Assembly (NCBI RefSeq): GCF_039555335.1
Contig: NC_092628.1
Coordinates: 33,750,965 to 33,814,964, forward strand
Length of the DNA: 64,000 nt
Reading direction: 5' to 3'
Source of the DNA: Amphiura filiformis
Lineage: Eukaryota; Echinodermata; Ophiuroidea; Amphilepidida; Amphiuridae
The notes beneath the pieces were generated by a model that saw only the letters and a list, made by a program, of their open reading frames with translations, was not told the origin of the DNA and ran no database searches. This document shows positions 34,301 to 41,960 of this stretch, one piece after another. The stretch's first letter is position 1, and every line of letters begins with the position of its first letter. The position numbers were made by a program, and so were the translations under genes.

Positions 34301-36571
34301 GATTTTTAAAATTCTGCCAATCGAATCGCCGTCCTTGCTTCTTCATTTTTGTACCCCAAACGGCTCTTAAATAGGAAACGTTGCCGTTTACCTGAAATAG
34401 ATAATTTACCATTGATAGGATATCAATTTATTGAATATTTAAGAGTAACCCTCGCTAAATACCATGCATAGTTGGGAAAGGTGAACAAAATTACAGTGTA
34501 GGGCGAATGGGCGTTGGGTGTATATTGTAAAAATCCACTTTGCTCTCTCATATGTTTCCCGTTGCCATGGTAACGATCTGGAATGTATTTTAGGCAATTT
34601 TAGCTCACTTCAGGCTAAAAATGCTGTATTTTCCTAATAAAGAACGGACCATATCTCCATTGTTTCGAAAAGAGGAAATAATTTTGATTAAATCCGGCCC
34701 TATAAAGGACCATCTGTCTACATTGCAAGAAAAAGCACAAATTATTCACATGGTTCTCGTTTGTGTCTTTTTTACCTAGCTGGGGGGGTTGTACTGTAAT
34801 GCTCTCCGATTCTTCTTTCTTTCTTTCTTCTGGCAACAAAAATTTCAAAATGCTTCTCCTCCTACATGTTACACCCTACAATCACGTAACTTGCACATAT
34901 GTATCGGCTATATCCAGTGCCCATAGGGTGCAAACAGAATTGGGATCAAAGGTCATTAAAGGGGCATTTTCGGTATATAACCGAATACCTTCAAAATGCT
35001 TCTTCTGTCACATATTACATAGCACAATGACGTCACTTACACATGTGCATCGGCTTTACCCAGAGCCCATACCTTGCACTCAGAATTGGGGTCAAAGGTC
35101 ATTAAGGGGGGTAAAATCTTACAATTGCCTTATCTCAACATCTGTAAGGGGTGTGGGGCTCAAAATCAGTGACAACAAATCTCATGATCAGGGAACATTT
35201 TACAGGGGTCAGGTCAAAGGTCATGCAGAGGTCAAATTTTCGAAATGCATTTTCTGGACATCTGTAAGGGATACGGGGCTCAAACTCTTGTGACAAGAAA
35301 CTTACTGACCAGGGGAACACTTTGGAACGCTGTGCAGGGGTCAGGTCAAAGGTTATCTGGGTCAAATCTTATAATTTAATTTTCTGGGCATCTGTAAGGA
35401 GTATGAGACTCAAACTCGGTGACGCCAAACCTCATGACCAGGGAACATTTTTGGAACATTTTGCAGGGGTCAGATACCTCTAAAACACCAACATGCCCCA
35501 GCTAGGTTTCTGGTCTATGACCACCATTTGCCACTAGTTGACCTTGCAACACTTCGGGACAACACTTAACAATAAGCTCGGGATTGTATCTGTCAAATGC
35601 AATGTTGCCAGCCCAGAACATAAGCAAATTTAGCATTTTCTCTATTTCTTCAGACTACAGTGTCAAGTTTATGCACTGATTTGTCTTCATGTCTGTATTT
35701 CACAAAATTATCAGATATAAATATTTTTTTATTTTGTCATTTTTTTATTAAGAATCACCTGATATTATTATGTAAATTATTACTGTCTGTGTATATCCAG
35801 AGGATGCCACATATAGCTATATCCGGGCGGGACTTCCTAAACAGAACACAAAGTGTTTTTGTGTGTGTGGGGGGGGTGAATCCGGGGGGGTGAATGTGAC
35901 TTTTATTCTGCTACAGGCCATGTGGGCCTAAATAAAGTAGAATGGCCTATTACGTTGATGTTGGTGAATTGTTCCCAGTGTATTCAATGTTCATGGTTCT
36001 TATCTCGGTTTAATATCTACAAATAACAAGTTGTTTCTAGCAACAATATCTGCATCTCATACCTCTTGATTGTAGTCGGTCATGTTGGTTGCATAATTCC
36101 AACTGGCAATAGCTCCTTGGTACGACTCTTCCACCTCAATGGCGTTGATTTGTTCCAGCCATTCCCATGCCAAAGTTTCATCTGTTAATAGTGTGTCGTC
36201 ATCTAAATCATTAGAAAGAGCAGTTACAAATCGGTTCAGTCAATCTATTTTTAAATTTAGGAGCAACACTAAGGTACAAAGTCACGTCTATAATCATGAT
36301 AATGCACGAGCGGATTGTATGTGGACTCCACAAACGAGCTACTTGTCCCTAAAATGTGTATTACAGTATATAACCTACCGGATAACACTATTTCACAATT
36401 GACGAGTTGGCTTCTTTTGGTCAAATCTTTACACGCCAATTCCTTGAGCAGCGAATCATATTTTCCAGGAAGTGATTTTAGATATTCGATGTCTGGAAAT
36501 TGATATGATGAACCCAGATATACAAGGAAGAGCAGAAGAAACACAATAACCAAATTATTCTGCCGCAACAT
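19099..36571 (-). CDS. Ace-like: ACE-like peptidase M2, copy B (complete, 10 coding exons, 699 aa)
   Basis: Predicted secreted angiotensin-converting-enzyme-like dipeptidyl carboxypeptidase. The coding exons are 36379-36571, 36063-36202, 34204-34391, 32309-32586, 31810-31995, 26460-26727, 22984-23207, 22313-22556, 21769-21891 and 19099-19354. They total 2100 nt and join in frame with GT-AG introns. Visible parts: signal peptide 1-23; cysteine pairs matching all three ACE disulfides; Q of NMWAQ; VCHASA; zinc motif HEMGH at 435-439 with Glu463 in FHEAVGD; KYH and PYIRYF for substrate and chloride binding. There is one catalytic domain and no membrane anchor, as in insect AnCE. Odd points: His241 in place of the chloride-1 Arg, ten extra residues in exon 3, and a nine-nt-shorter exon 5. 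Physiological substrate is unknown. Confidence 0.93.
19579..20351. repeat. Fold-back element, copy B intron 9
   Basis: The ends are inverted: GGGCGCTAT then TTTTGCTACAT and AGTGGA on both sides. The inner arms are also inverted copies (TTGTTCCTCTCAT, GTCAATTGTCA, AGTTCAGGAGTTATA), so about 290 bp per arm can pair. Absent at the matching place in copy C (near 50135). Confidence 0.65.
20560..21665 (+). mobile_element. Decayed LINE reverse transcriptase fragment
   Basis: Broken frames read [46 protein letters not shown] in place of the catalytic YADD box, [11 protein letters not shown] and the C-terminal [12 protein letters not shown]. These are in the standard order of a non-LTR reverse transcriptase. 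Stops and frameshifts are frequent and the YADD Asp is lost. It ends in a short AAGTCAAGTAAGTCAAA tail. It lies against the gene, which is on the minus strand. Confidence 0.8.
21769..21891 (-). CDS. Ace-like: Copy B exon 9
   Basis: [20 protein letters not shown] then [19 protein letters not shown]523 equivalent and the third disulfide (C538, C550). 123 nt; acceptor CCCCAG, donor GTGAGT. Confidence 0.94.
22313..22556 (-). CDS. Ace-like: Copy B exon 8
   Basis: [20 protein letters not shown] through [13 protein letters not shown] and [17 protein letters not shown]. It keeps the chloride-1 residues WW and R (485, 486, 489), substrate Lys and His (511, 513) and Y520/R522. Acceptor TTTCAG, donor GTAATG. 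Confidence 0.95.
22984..23207 (-). CDS. Ace-like: Copy B exon 7: zinc-binding HEMGH
   Basis: [20 protein letters not shown] begins the catalytic exon. HEMGH gives two zinc ligands and the general base; the third ligand is Glu of GFHEAVGD 24 residues later, the exact family spacing. The Cys of KMC pairs with VCH in exon 6. 224 nt; donor GTAAGT. Confidence 0.95.
23980..24330 (+). repeat. tRNA-derived SINE-like block, copy B intron 6
   Basis: The head has A-box GTGGCCGAGCGAC and B-box GGATTCGAGCC, followed by GTTGTGCCCTTGAATAAGGC and ATCTCGATTACTCC, a body common in animal SINEs. The same block is in copy C at 55312-55660, so it predates the B/C duplication. Confidence 0.6.
24697..25300. mobile_element. 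TTAA-flanked fold-back element
   Basis: It starts TTAAGGGATCTGG and ends CCACCCCTTAA. The arms pair over about 140 bp (GCACATCAGACATATCGAAT and GAATACGAAGAATGTC on both). A second palindrome, around AAGATATGG and its complement near 24950-25010, sits at the centre. The right TTAA is also the left TTAA of the next MITE. Confidence 0.7.
25297..25631. mobile_element. TTAA-flanked MITE, member 3 (right end lost)
   Basis: It begins TTAAGGTTATGAATT, then the family interior (GGTAGTTCACAGCATC, AGAGGGCTGAAACAACAAC). The right terminus is replaced by the microsatellite. Confidence 0.7.
25632..25694. repeat. (ATGTT)n pentanucleotide microsatellite
   Basis: About 12 units, the last few changed to ATGTC. 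It sits exactly where MITE member 3 loses its end. Confidence 0.9.
26460..26727 (-). CDS. Ace-like: Copy B exon 6
   Basis: [17 protein letters not shown] through [39 protein letters not shown] and DREVR. It contains the Q281, H353 and C352 equivalents of testis ACE. NQT is a possible glycosylation site. 268 nt; acceptor TCTTAG, donor GTAAAT. Confidence 0.94.
27013..27162. mobile_element. Short TIR element, copy B intron 5
   Basis: Begins AGTAGCGTAGCAAGG and ends TGGCTACGCCCCTG, the same terminal pair as at 33123-33926. About 150 bp, no coding content. A small palindrome (AATCAAAACTCGACCG and complement) follows at 27195-27318. Confidence 0.5.
27354..27366 (+). repeat. Left 13-bp target-site duplication of the Penelope-like element
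   Basis: AAAATTCAGAAAG, identical to 31516-31528 on the other side. Confidence 0.75.
27367..27768 (+). CDS. GIY-YIG endonuclease portion of the truncated Penelope-like copy
   Basis: Open reading from the element's left end to TAA at 27766-27768: [16 protein letters not shown], then [20 protein letters not shown] and KKRFYGHRS, the GIY-YIG nuclease core, ending GLNIQEGND. It has no start codon of its own and no RT part, so it is a fragment. Its frame is intact where the second copy has two deletions. Confidence 0.85.
   Translation, partial: CVVCKDHIQEGDSVTSNSNNSSHRIRGNITCTTSNVVYLISCRVCGIQYVGETKNALKKRFYGHRSTVNTKKLDTPVGDHFNLPNHSISDMILQGIESLGNRPDTVRASREKFWMKRLRTIQPHGLNIQEGND
28125..28163 (+). 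other. Hammerhead-ribozyme-like motif at the end of the first Penelope copy
   Basis: TTGATAAA, a perfect six-pair hairpin GATCCT-GCT-AGGATC, then GAAA, enclosed by GCCT and AGGC. This is the layout of the hammerhead core (CUGANGA, stem II, GAAA), known in Penelope-like elements, but two core bases differ, so self-cleavage is doubtful. Confidence 0.45.
28427..31104 (+). pseudogene. Penelope-like RT/GIY-YIG ORF with four frameshifts
   Basis: Starts [17 protein letters not shown]. In order: [19 protein letters not shown], the N-terminal family box; [26 protein letters not shown]; then a one-base loss near 29542; [15 protein letters not shown] at 30019-30030; a second loss near 30185; a third near 30735 and a fourth near 30988, both seen by comparison with the truncated copy, in the GIY-YIG part. 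Stop at 31102. Without the losses the protein would be near 890 residues, normal for the family. All are single missing bases, so sequencing error is possible. Confidence 0.88.
31465..31503 (+). other. Hammerhead-ribozyme-like motif at the end of the second Penelope copy
   Basis: Identical to 28125-28163: TTGATAAA, six-pair hairpin, GAAA, closing GCCT/AGGC. It lies just before the 3' end, where the pseudo-LTR ribozyme of this class is expected. Confidence 0.45.
31516..31528 (+). repeat. Right 13-bp target-site duplication of the Penelope-like element
   Basis: AAAATTCAGAAAG, identical to 27354-27366. Confidence 0.75.
31810..31995 (-). CDS. Ace-like: Copy B exon 5
   Basis: [20 protein letters not shown] through [17 protein letters not shown] and GPIPAHLLG. 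The Tyr of WREDY matches the chloride-2 ligand Y224. The 5' end is nine nt shorter than in copy C (three residues lost after NG). Acceptor CTACAG, donor GTAAGA. Confidence 0.92.
32309..32586 (-). CDS. Ace-like: Copy B exon 4
   Basis: [18 protein letters not shown] through [17 protein letters not shown] to APNGG. It reads GWHDAVG where copies A and C read GWRDAVG: the testis ACE R186 position is His, as in the human N domain (H164). Acceptor TTTTAG, donor GTATGT. Confidence 0.93.
33123..33520. mobile_element. TIR element pair, first (copy B intron 3)
   Basis: Begins CAGTAGCGTAGCCAGC and ends GCTGGCTACGCCCCTG; 14 of 16 bases pair. G- and C-rich ends, interior with repeated CGCGCTACGCGCGCA. Non-coding. 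The CAG...CTG ends recall hAT-type MITEs; that is inference. Confidence 0.6.
33522..33926. mobile_element. TIR element pair, second (copy B intron 3)
   Basis: Begins CAGTAGCATAGCAAGC and ends GCTGGCTACGCCCCTG, one base after the first element. The interiors are close copies, so the pair arose by tandem duplication or by one element landing at the edge of the other. Confidence 0.6.
34204..34391 (-). CDS. Ace-like: Copy B exon 3, with 30-nt insertion
   Basis: [14 protein letters not shown] through [18 protein letters not shown]. At the 3' end SKQRE appears twice ([15 protein letters not shown]), from a 30-nt in-frame insertion absent from copies A and C. 188 nt; acceptor TTTCAG, donor GTAAGT. 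Confidence 0.9.
34392..36062. other. Copy B intron 2, with tandem repeats
   Basis: The left part is unremarkable. From 34900 to 35490 there are degenerate units of about 120-130 bp with GGGGTCAGGTCAAAGGTCA, CATCTGTAAGG and CTCATGACCAGGGAAC. They contain DR1-like AGGTCAAAGGTCA. No exon seen. Confidence 0.6.
35100..35490. repeat. Degenerate tandem repeat (about 125-bp units)
   Basis: Three units share CATCTGTAAGG, GGGCTCAAA or GAGACTCAAACTC, ATGACCAGGGAACA and TGCAGGGGTCAG. A perfect AGGTCA-A-AGGTCA lies at 35211-35223. Confidence 0.7.
36063..36202 (-). CDS. Ace-like: Copy B exon 2
   Basis: [20 protein letters not shown] through [14 protein letters not shown], the N-terminal helix region; one NMT glycosylation motif. 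140 nt, acceptor TTTAG, donor GTATGA. Confidence 0.92.
36379..36571 (-). CDS. Ace-like: Copy B exon 1: start, signal peptide
   Basis: ATG at 36571 opens [20 protein letters not shown], a signal peptide. The mature start [20 protein letters not shown] precedes the [13 protein letters not shown] cysteine pair. Donor GTAGGT. It is 3 nt shorter than in copy A near the donor. Acceptor TTACAG lies nine bases before the ATG. Confidence 0.9.
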
Positions 36572-37018
36572 TTTTAATTTCTGTAAGAAAAATGAAGAAG
36601 AACGTTTCGATATGAAATGTTTACAGTAGACAAAAGACGATTATGGATCGTTTTATTTCACGAACAATACTTGCAACAAGATAACCTTTAAAAACCCATT
36701 TTGAAACTCTTAGAATTCCTATTTTGACCCGCCTTCAATTACATGATGTATTAAGACGTTGTAAATAGTTGATGGTGAGCTCCTTGCAAGATTCGCTTCC
36801 AATGCCATTGTGTAATTACATACTTATATTTAATTAAACATGTTAAATGTATTCTTTCATCCATCAACACTGATTGCAAACTTGAAAAGAGACTGCGAAT
36901 GGTCTTATGGTGACGTTTTTGTCCCATTTTTGTCACAAACACATTGAAAACACGTCTTTCAGATTGATGTAATATCGTCAATATGTCTGCAATAAAAACA
37001 AGTACTGCAGCAAATTAT
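36572..37018 (-). promoter_or_regulatory. Conserved upstream block of copy B
   Basis: Homologous to 4990-5440 upstream of copy A, including the acceptor before the ATG. Similarity ends near GCAGCAAATTA at 37018. It should hold the 5' non-coding exon and core promoter; the exact start is not visible. Confidence 0.4.
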
Positions 37019-37830
37019 CGTCAAAAGAGATCATAGTGACAATATTGTCAGTAAATATCCGCTCTCAGTTAGCGGCTAAAATCAATTAACGTTTTAAAAC
37101 ATTAACGACAAGTGTCTTACGTTTTGAACTGAAACACCGCTCGCTCCTTTCTGACTTTGATGTATTGGTTATTATTGGTTTACTGGATTAATATAAGCCA
37201 GTATATTATAGGCGTAGCGTCATAGGGCGTGAGGGGCACGTCCCCCATTCGATTTGAAAATTTACAAAATACCATAGGAAAATTGCCGAAAATCCGTCTG
37301 TGCCCCCTCCCCATCAGACCGTACCGGTGCGCGCTCTCCCAACATAATCGGTACGAAATACAATCGAAGTTAACCGAGGTCAAAGGTCATTTAGGGGCTA
37401 AATTTTAAACTTCTCCCGATTGGGCTTAAACTTGGTGAAAGTAATTCTCCATATCACAGGAACATGAATAAAATCAAACCGAAGTCAAATGTCACAGTCA
37501 AATGTCATAATTATGTAGTCAAACATTAGAGTATTCCTCGATATGAGGGGAAAACATGGCAAAGAGTCAAAACGGTCATCATGGGTTAAAAAGTTATCGC
37601 TATCATGCTGTTGGTGCTCTCATAGCTACAGGTGCACTCACAGCTACATTTAAATTATTATTTTACTTTAACATTGTAAACTAATGGCACACAATTATGT
37701 TTTCCTTGATAGTATTTTACTTAAAAGTACATGACTGTATGGTTGTTTCAAATTTATTGTAGCCAGCAAATAAGTGTAGAAAATAGATTACAGTGTTTAT
37801 ATAATAAAAAATCCTTTAAAAAAGGAATGG

Positions 37831-38412
37831 GGCGCGCAATGTGAGCTTGGACGTGATATGGTGAATTCCATGGTGTGTAGATTTGGTATTGTAATGATTT
37901 TTCTAGGGAAGAGTAGAAGATGATCAAATGCAAGAGAAATGTGTTTGATTGGGGAAGGTGTATGGCAGGACCGTTTTGGATGAAATAAATGGGAATGAAG
38001 CTTTCATGTCAATTTGCGATTATGTGGGGTGGGGGATTTCTGTTTTTGGGACCTATTGTCATGTAGTGAGGATATTGCTTTGGATATTGAATATTGTTGA
38101 ATTTTGTTATGCAGGGGTATATGATGAATAGTGCTTGGACGTGATATGGTGAATTCCATGGTGTGCAGATTTTGTATTATAATGATTTTTCTAGGGAAGA
38201 GTAGAAAATGATCAAATGCAAGAGAAATGTGTTTGATTGGGGAAGGTGTATGACAGGACCGTTTGGATGAAATAAATGGGAATGAAGCTTTCGTGTCAAT
38301 TTGCGATTATGTGGGGTGGGGATTTCTGTTTTTGGGACCTATTGTAGTGAGGATATTGCTTTGGATATTGAATATTGTTGAATTTCGTTATGCAGGGGTA
38401 TATGATGAATAG
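37831..38412. repeat. 285-bp tandem repeat, two units
   Basis: Units from 37831 and 38131 share GTGATATGGTGAATTCCATG, TAGGGAAGAGTAGAA and GGGGTATATGATGAATAG, with few changes and one short deletion. A third, shorter unit lies at 39420-39690, about 1 kb on. Confidence 0.85.
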
Positions 38413-38889
38413 TATAGAAGGCAGAAATAAGTAAGCTCCCCTGGCAAAATATGGGGGGGGGGATTACCTATGTTGACCAATAGAAAACGTTTTTATAAAT
38501 GTATAACGTCTGTGATACATATACATCATCTACTTGCTAATACACTGAAAATCAAATAGAGATGAAGGATAAACAGGAAGGGTCTTTCAAAAAGACACAG
38601 TTCACGAATCAGGTGTATAGTCATTTGTTGTAACTTTCCATTTTCATATCTAACCTACTCTGCGCTATAATTCGTGATTAGAGGCATAATGATATCTATA
38701 TCCTGACTCTGACTTATATAACTCTCCAGCAAACAAACTGTCACCGTCTATCGGGTTCTAAGACACACGGTAAACTTTGGGTACAAAACTCACACTCTGC
38801 AAATTAAGTCAAATTTTGCACTATGATTGTTTATTTGAGGTTTTTGGACTATGCCATTGAGATTAGGCTATTGTAGTCCATAGTGTTGG

Positions 38890-39200
38890 TCACTGTCTAT
38901 CGGGTTCTAAGAGGCGGTAAACTGGTTAAGCCATACAAAGGTCGAAGGTCTGGATTTATTAGGTGTTTTTATAAGTCCATTAATTTTGTATTTTAAACAA
39001 AGAATATACGCTCAACATTTTATCCCGTGCATATCAGAAAACAATAATAAAATAAAATCCAAGCATATTGTGGTTTTATTTCTGAGCTGGGCATTTTTTA
39101 GCAAAACAATTGCGAAGTAAATCTAGCAACAGTGAAATTATAAGCTTTTCACAAAGTCATGTCTATATGGTGCACCCTCCGTAGAGGGCGCCCCAAAAAG
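38890..39200. repeat. 310-bp duplicated block, copy 1
   Basis: Matches 40707-41012 in the same orientation, from ACTGTCTATCGGGTTCTAAG to CCTCCGTAGAGGGCGCC. Its last bases are a short palindrome. Confidence 0.75.
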
Positions 39201-39419
39201 AGAGATTTAATATTAACACTATCCTTTCGGCAATTTCAACACGGTGTTATGCGTTCGATTACTTTTGCCAACCGAAACTTCTTGCAAAACGAGTCTCAAT
39301 TTAATAATAAATTAGGATTGCGTTTTATGTTCTTTACCCATTGAACATGCACGGTGTTGAATCAATTAACAGATAGCTTTATGTACCAGATCTGTTAAAT
39401 AAAAATTCCTTTAAAAAGG

Positions 39420-39690
39420 AATGTGGCGCCCAATGTGAGCTGGACGGGATATGGTGAATTCCATGGTGATTAGATTTGGTATTATAATGATTTTTTTAGG
39501 GAAGAGTAGAAGATGATCAAATACGAGAGAAATGCTTCATGGAATGAAGCTTTCGTGTCAATTTGCGATTATGTGGGGTGGGAGTTCTGTTTTGGGGCCT
39601 ATTGTAGTGAGGATATTCCTTTGGATATTGAATATTGTTGAATTTTGTTATGCAGGGCCTAGGGTATATGATGGATAACTAGAAGCACAA
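39420..39690. repeat. Third unit of the 285-bp repeat
   Basis: Starts GGCGCCCAATGTGAGC; carries the same GAATTCCATGG, TAGGGAAGAGTAGAAG and TTGCGATTATGTGGGGTGG, with an internal deletion. Confidence 0.8.
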
Positions 39691-40706
39691 ATAAGTAAGC
39701 TTCCCCCTAGTCATCTATACACTCATTCTTGTCACACGACGAATTTCGACAAAGTCATGTAAACGTAATTTCGTTTTTCACCCGACCTCCGTCCTGAAAT
39801 GTTGAAAACGTGGGGTCGACGCACTCATGCCAGTTTATCCTAAGGTATACTCTGTGTCTTTTGTAGCCAACCATGTGGCTAAGAGAGGCTAGGAAATACT
39901 TAAACTAATACAAAACAATCATACCCTCCTTTCATATCAAACAATACCAAGAAATTGACAGGCCTGTTAAATCAAGGGTAAGATCGATCGTTATTCTTCA
40001 TGAAACGGCACAGCCCATTTTTATGTTATTAATTCTGCTAAAAATTAATTAATAAATAACAAAATTACGTCATAATTATGACTTTAAGTCGGCCATAGAA
40101 CTCTATTTTAAACAGACAAAATAGCCATTGGGGTTTCTTTCACTTTACCTTGCTAGGAACCCTTCCCAGCAGTTAGGCATATTACAATAAATATTATTTT
40201 TGCAAATACACTTCTGACCTTCAACACAGTCATGTCTTCCGAATTTATTCCTTTCTCTGCTGACCAGAATTGATTTTCGTTAATTAATGTTTTTTATCAG
40301 AGATAGTCACCACAAAGATACTGAGCTGTATTCTAATATCTTTGGTCACAATCAGTTAGCAGTCGATTCAAGCACATAAACCAATTAGTGATTTCATGAT
40401 TGGTCAGTGGTTGTGTTGGTTTAAGGATTATGTGCACTGCAATCACTATGGACCACAATGGCCTCATTCCAGTGGCATATTATCAATAACCTCAATTAAA
40501 TAATCATAGTGCAAAATTTGACCTTAAGTTGCAAAGTATGAGTTTTTGTACTCACATGTTCAAAGGTCATTCAATGAATGCACAAATGTATTGGGGTTAA
40601 AGAAATGTGCCTTGATAGATGAGCATGTTGTAGATTCTTCACACTGTAAACAACTAGTTCATGTGCAAACATGTTCAAAACATACATAGCTAGAATGGTC
40701 AAATGT

Positions 40707-41012
40707 CACCGTCTATCGGGTTCTAAGAGGCGGTAAACTGGTTTAAACCATACAAAGGTCACGGGTTATTTGGTGTTTTTATAAGTCCATTAATTTTGTA
40801 TTTTAAACAAAGAATATACACACATCATTTTATCCCGTGCATATCAGAAAACAATAATAAAATAAAAATCCTAGCATATTGTGGTTTTATTTCTGAGCTG
40901 GGCATAATTTTAGCAAAACAATTAAGGAGTAAATCTAGCAAGAGTGAAATTAGAAGCTTTTCACAAAGTCATGCCTATATGTGGCCCCTCCGTAGAGGGC
41001 GCCACAAAAAAA
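40707..41012. repeat. 310-bp duplicated block, copy 2
   Basis: Matches 38890-39200 (CACCGTCTATCGGGTTCTAA through CCTCCGTAGAGGGCGCC). Confidence 0.75.
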
Positions 41013-41559
41013 GAAAAGAAAGGAAAGTGTAAAGGAAAACAACAACATTAAAGGTCGAAGAACGTTGATAAATCCCAAGAAAAAATCGAAACACAAAAAC
41101 GAACCCGATTGACAATAGCAATCCTTGCTGTTCAACAACCTGATAATTTCGGATTATTCTGAAATATACATATTGTTAATTTGACTTTGCTTTCTCATTT
41201 AACATCCTGTTCGTAAAAAGCGAACAAGAATTGACCAAGATATGCACCTCCAAACCTTCAAACCCCAAAATCAAAAGTTGCAATTTTAACGATTCAATTG
41301 TGCCTGTTATTGATTAGCCCGTGGGGTTTGTGTGCAATACAACGATACATTCCCATTGAAATTCGTTGAAATTGGAACTTTGAGGTTTAAGGGTTTGGAA
41401 ACGCATATATGGTCAATTCTTGTTCGATTTTTAATGAACAGGGTGTCAAATGAGAAAGCAAAGTCAAATTAACAAAATGTATATTTCAAAATAATCCAAA
41501 CTTATCAGGTTGTTGAAGGATGACTATAACTGACGAGTTTCCTTTTTGTACCTGGTGTA

Positions 41560-41960
41560 TTACATTACGTACATACATCATACCTTTACTGTATGTGAGT
41601 TGCCAAAGATACAGTAGCACCGTTTACGTTTAGGAAGTTCCTCCGAGTCTTCAAGTCATCTACATCAGAAGCATAATATCCTCATCAAATTGTACTCATC
41701 ATCATGATCTTCGATTGACACCAAAAAGTTGAAAAAAACATCCAAACTGTGTTACAAATCTGCCATATGTTTCTACCAGTGCTAAGACTGATTTATCCCT
41801 GGTATGAAGAATTTATTAGGTTTGTCAATGCAATCGCCACGTTCCATTTTGCAATAATATAAAAACACTTCAAATAGCATCTCGCTGAGTTCAATGAACT
41901 GCGCCCTGAAACCGATGGAGTAATTAAATTAAATGCCCTATCAAAAGAAGTTCTCCATAC
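41560..41960. repeat. Three-copy intergenic repeat, copy 3
   Basis: Counterpart of 8427-8850; the match extends into GAACTGCGCCCTGAAACCGA. Confidence 0.65.

Noticed and set aside
34763-35293. 176-residue plus-strand frame inside copy B intron 2
   Set aside because: It overlaps degenerate tandem repeats; its internal repeats explain the open frame.
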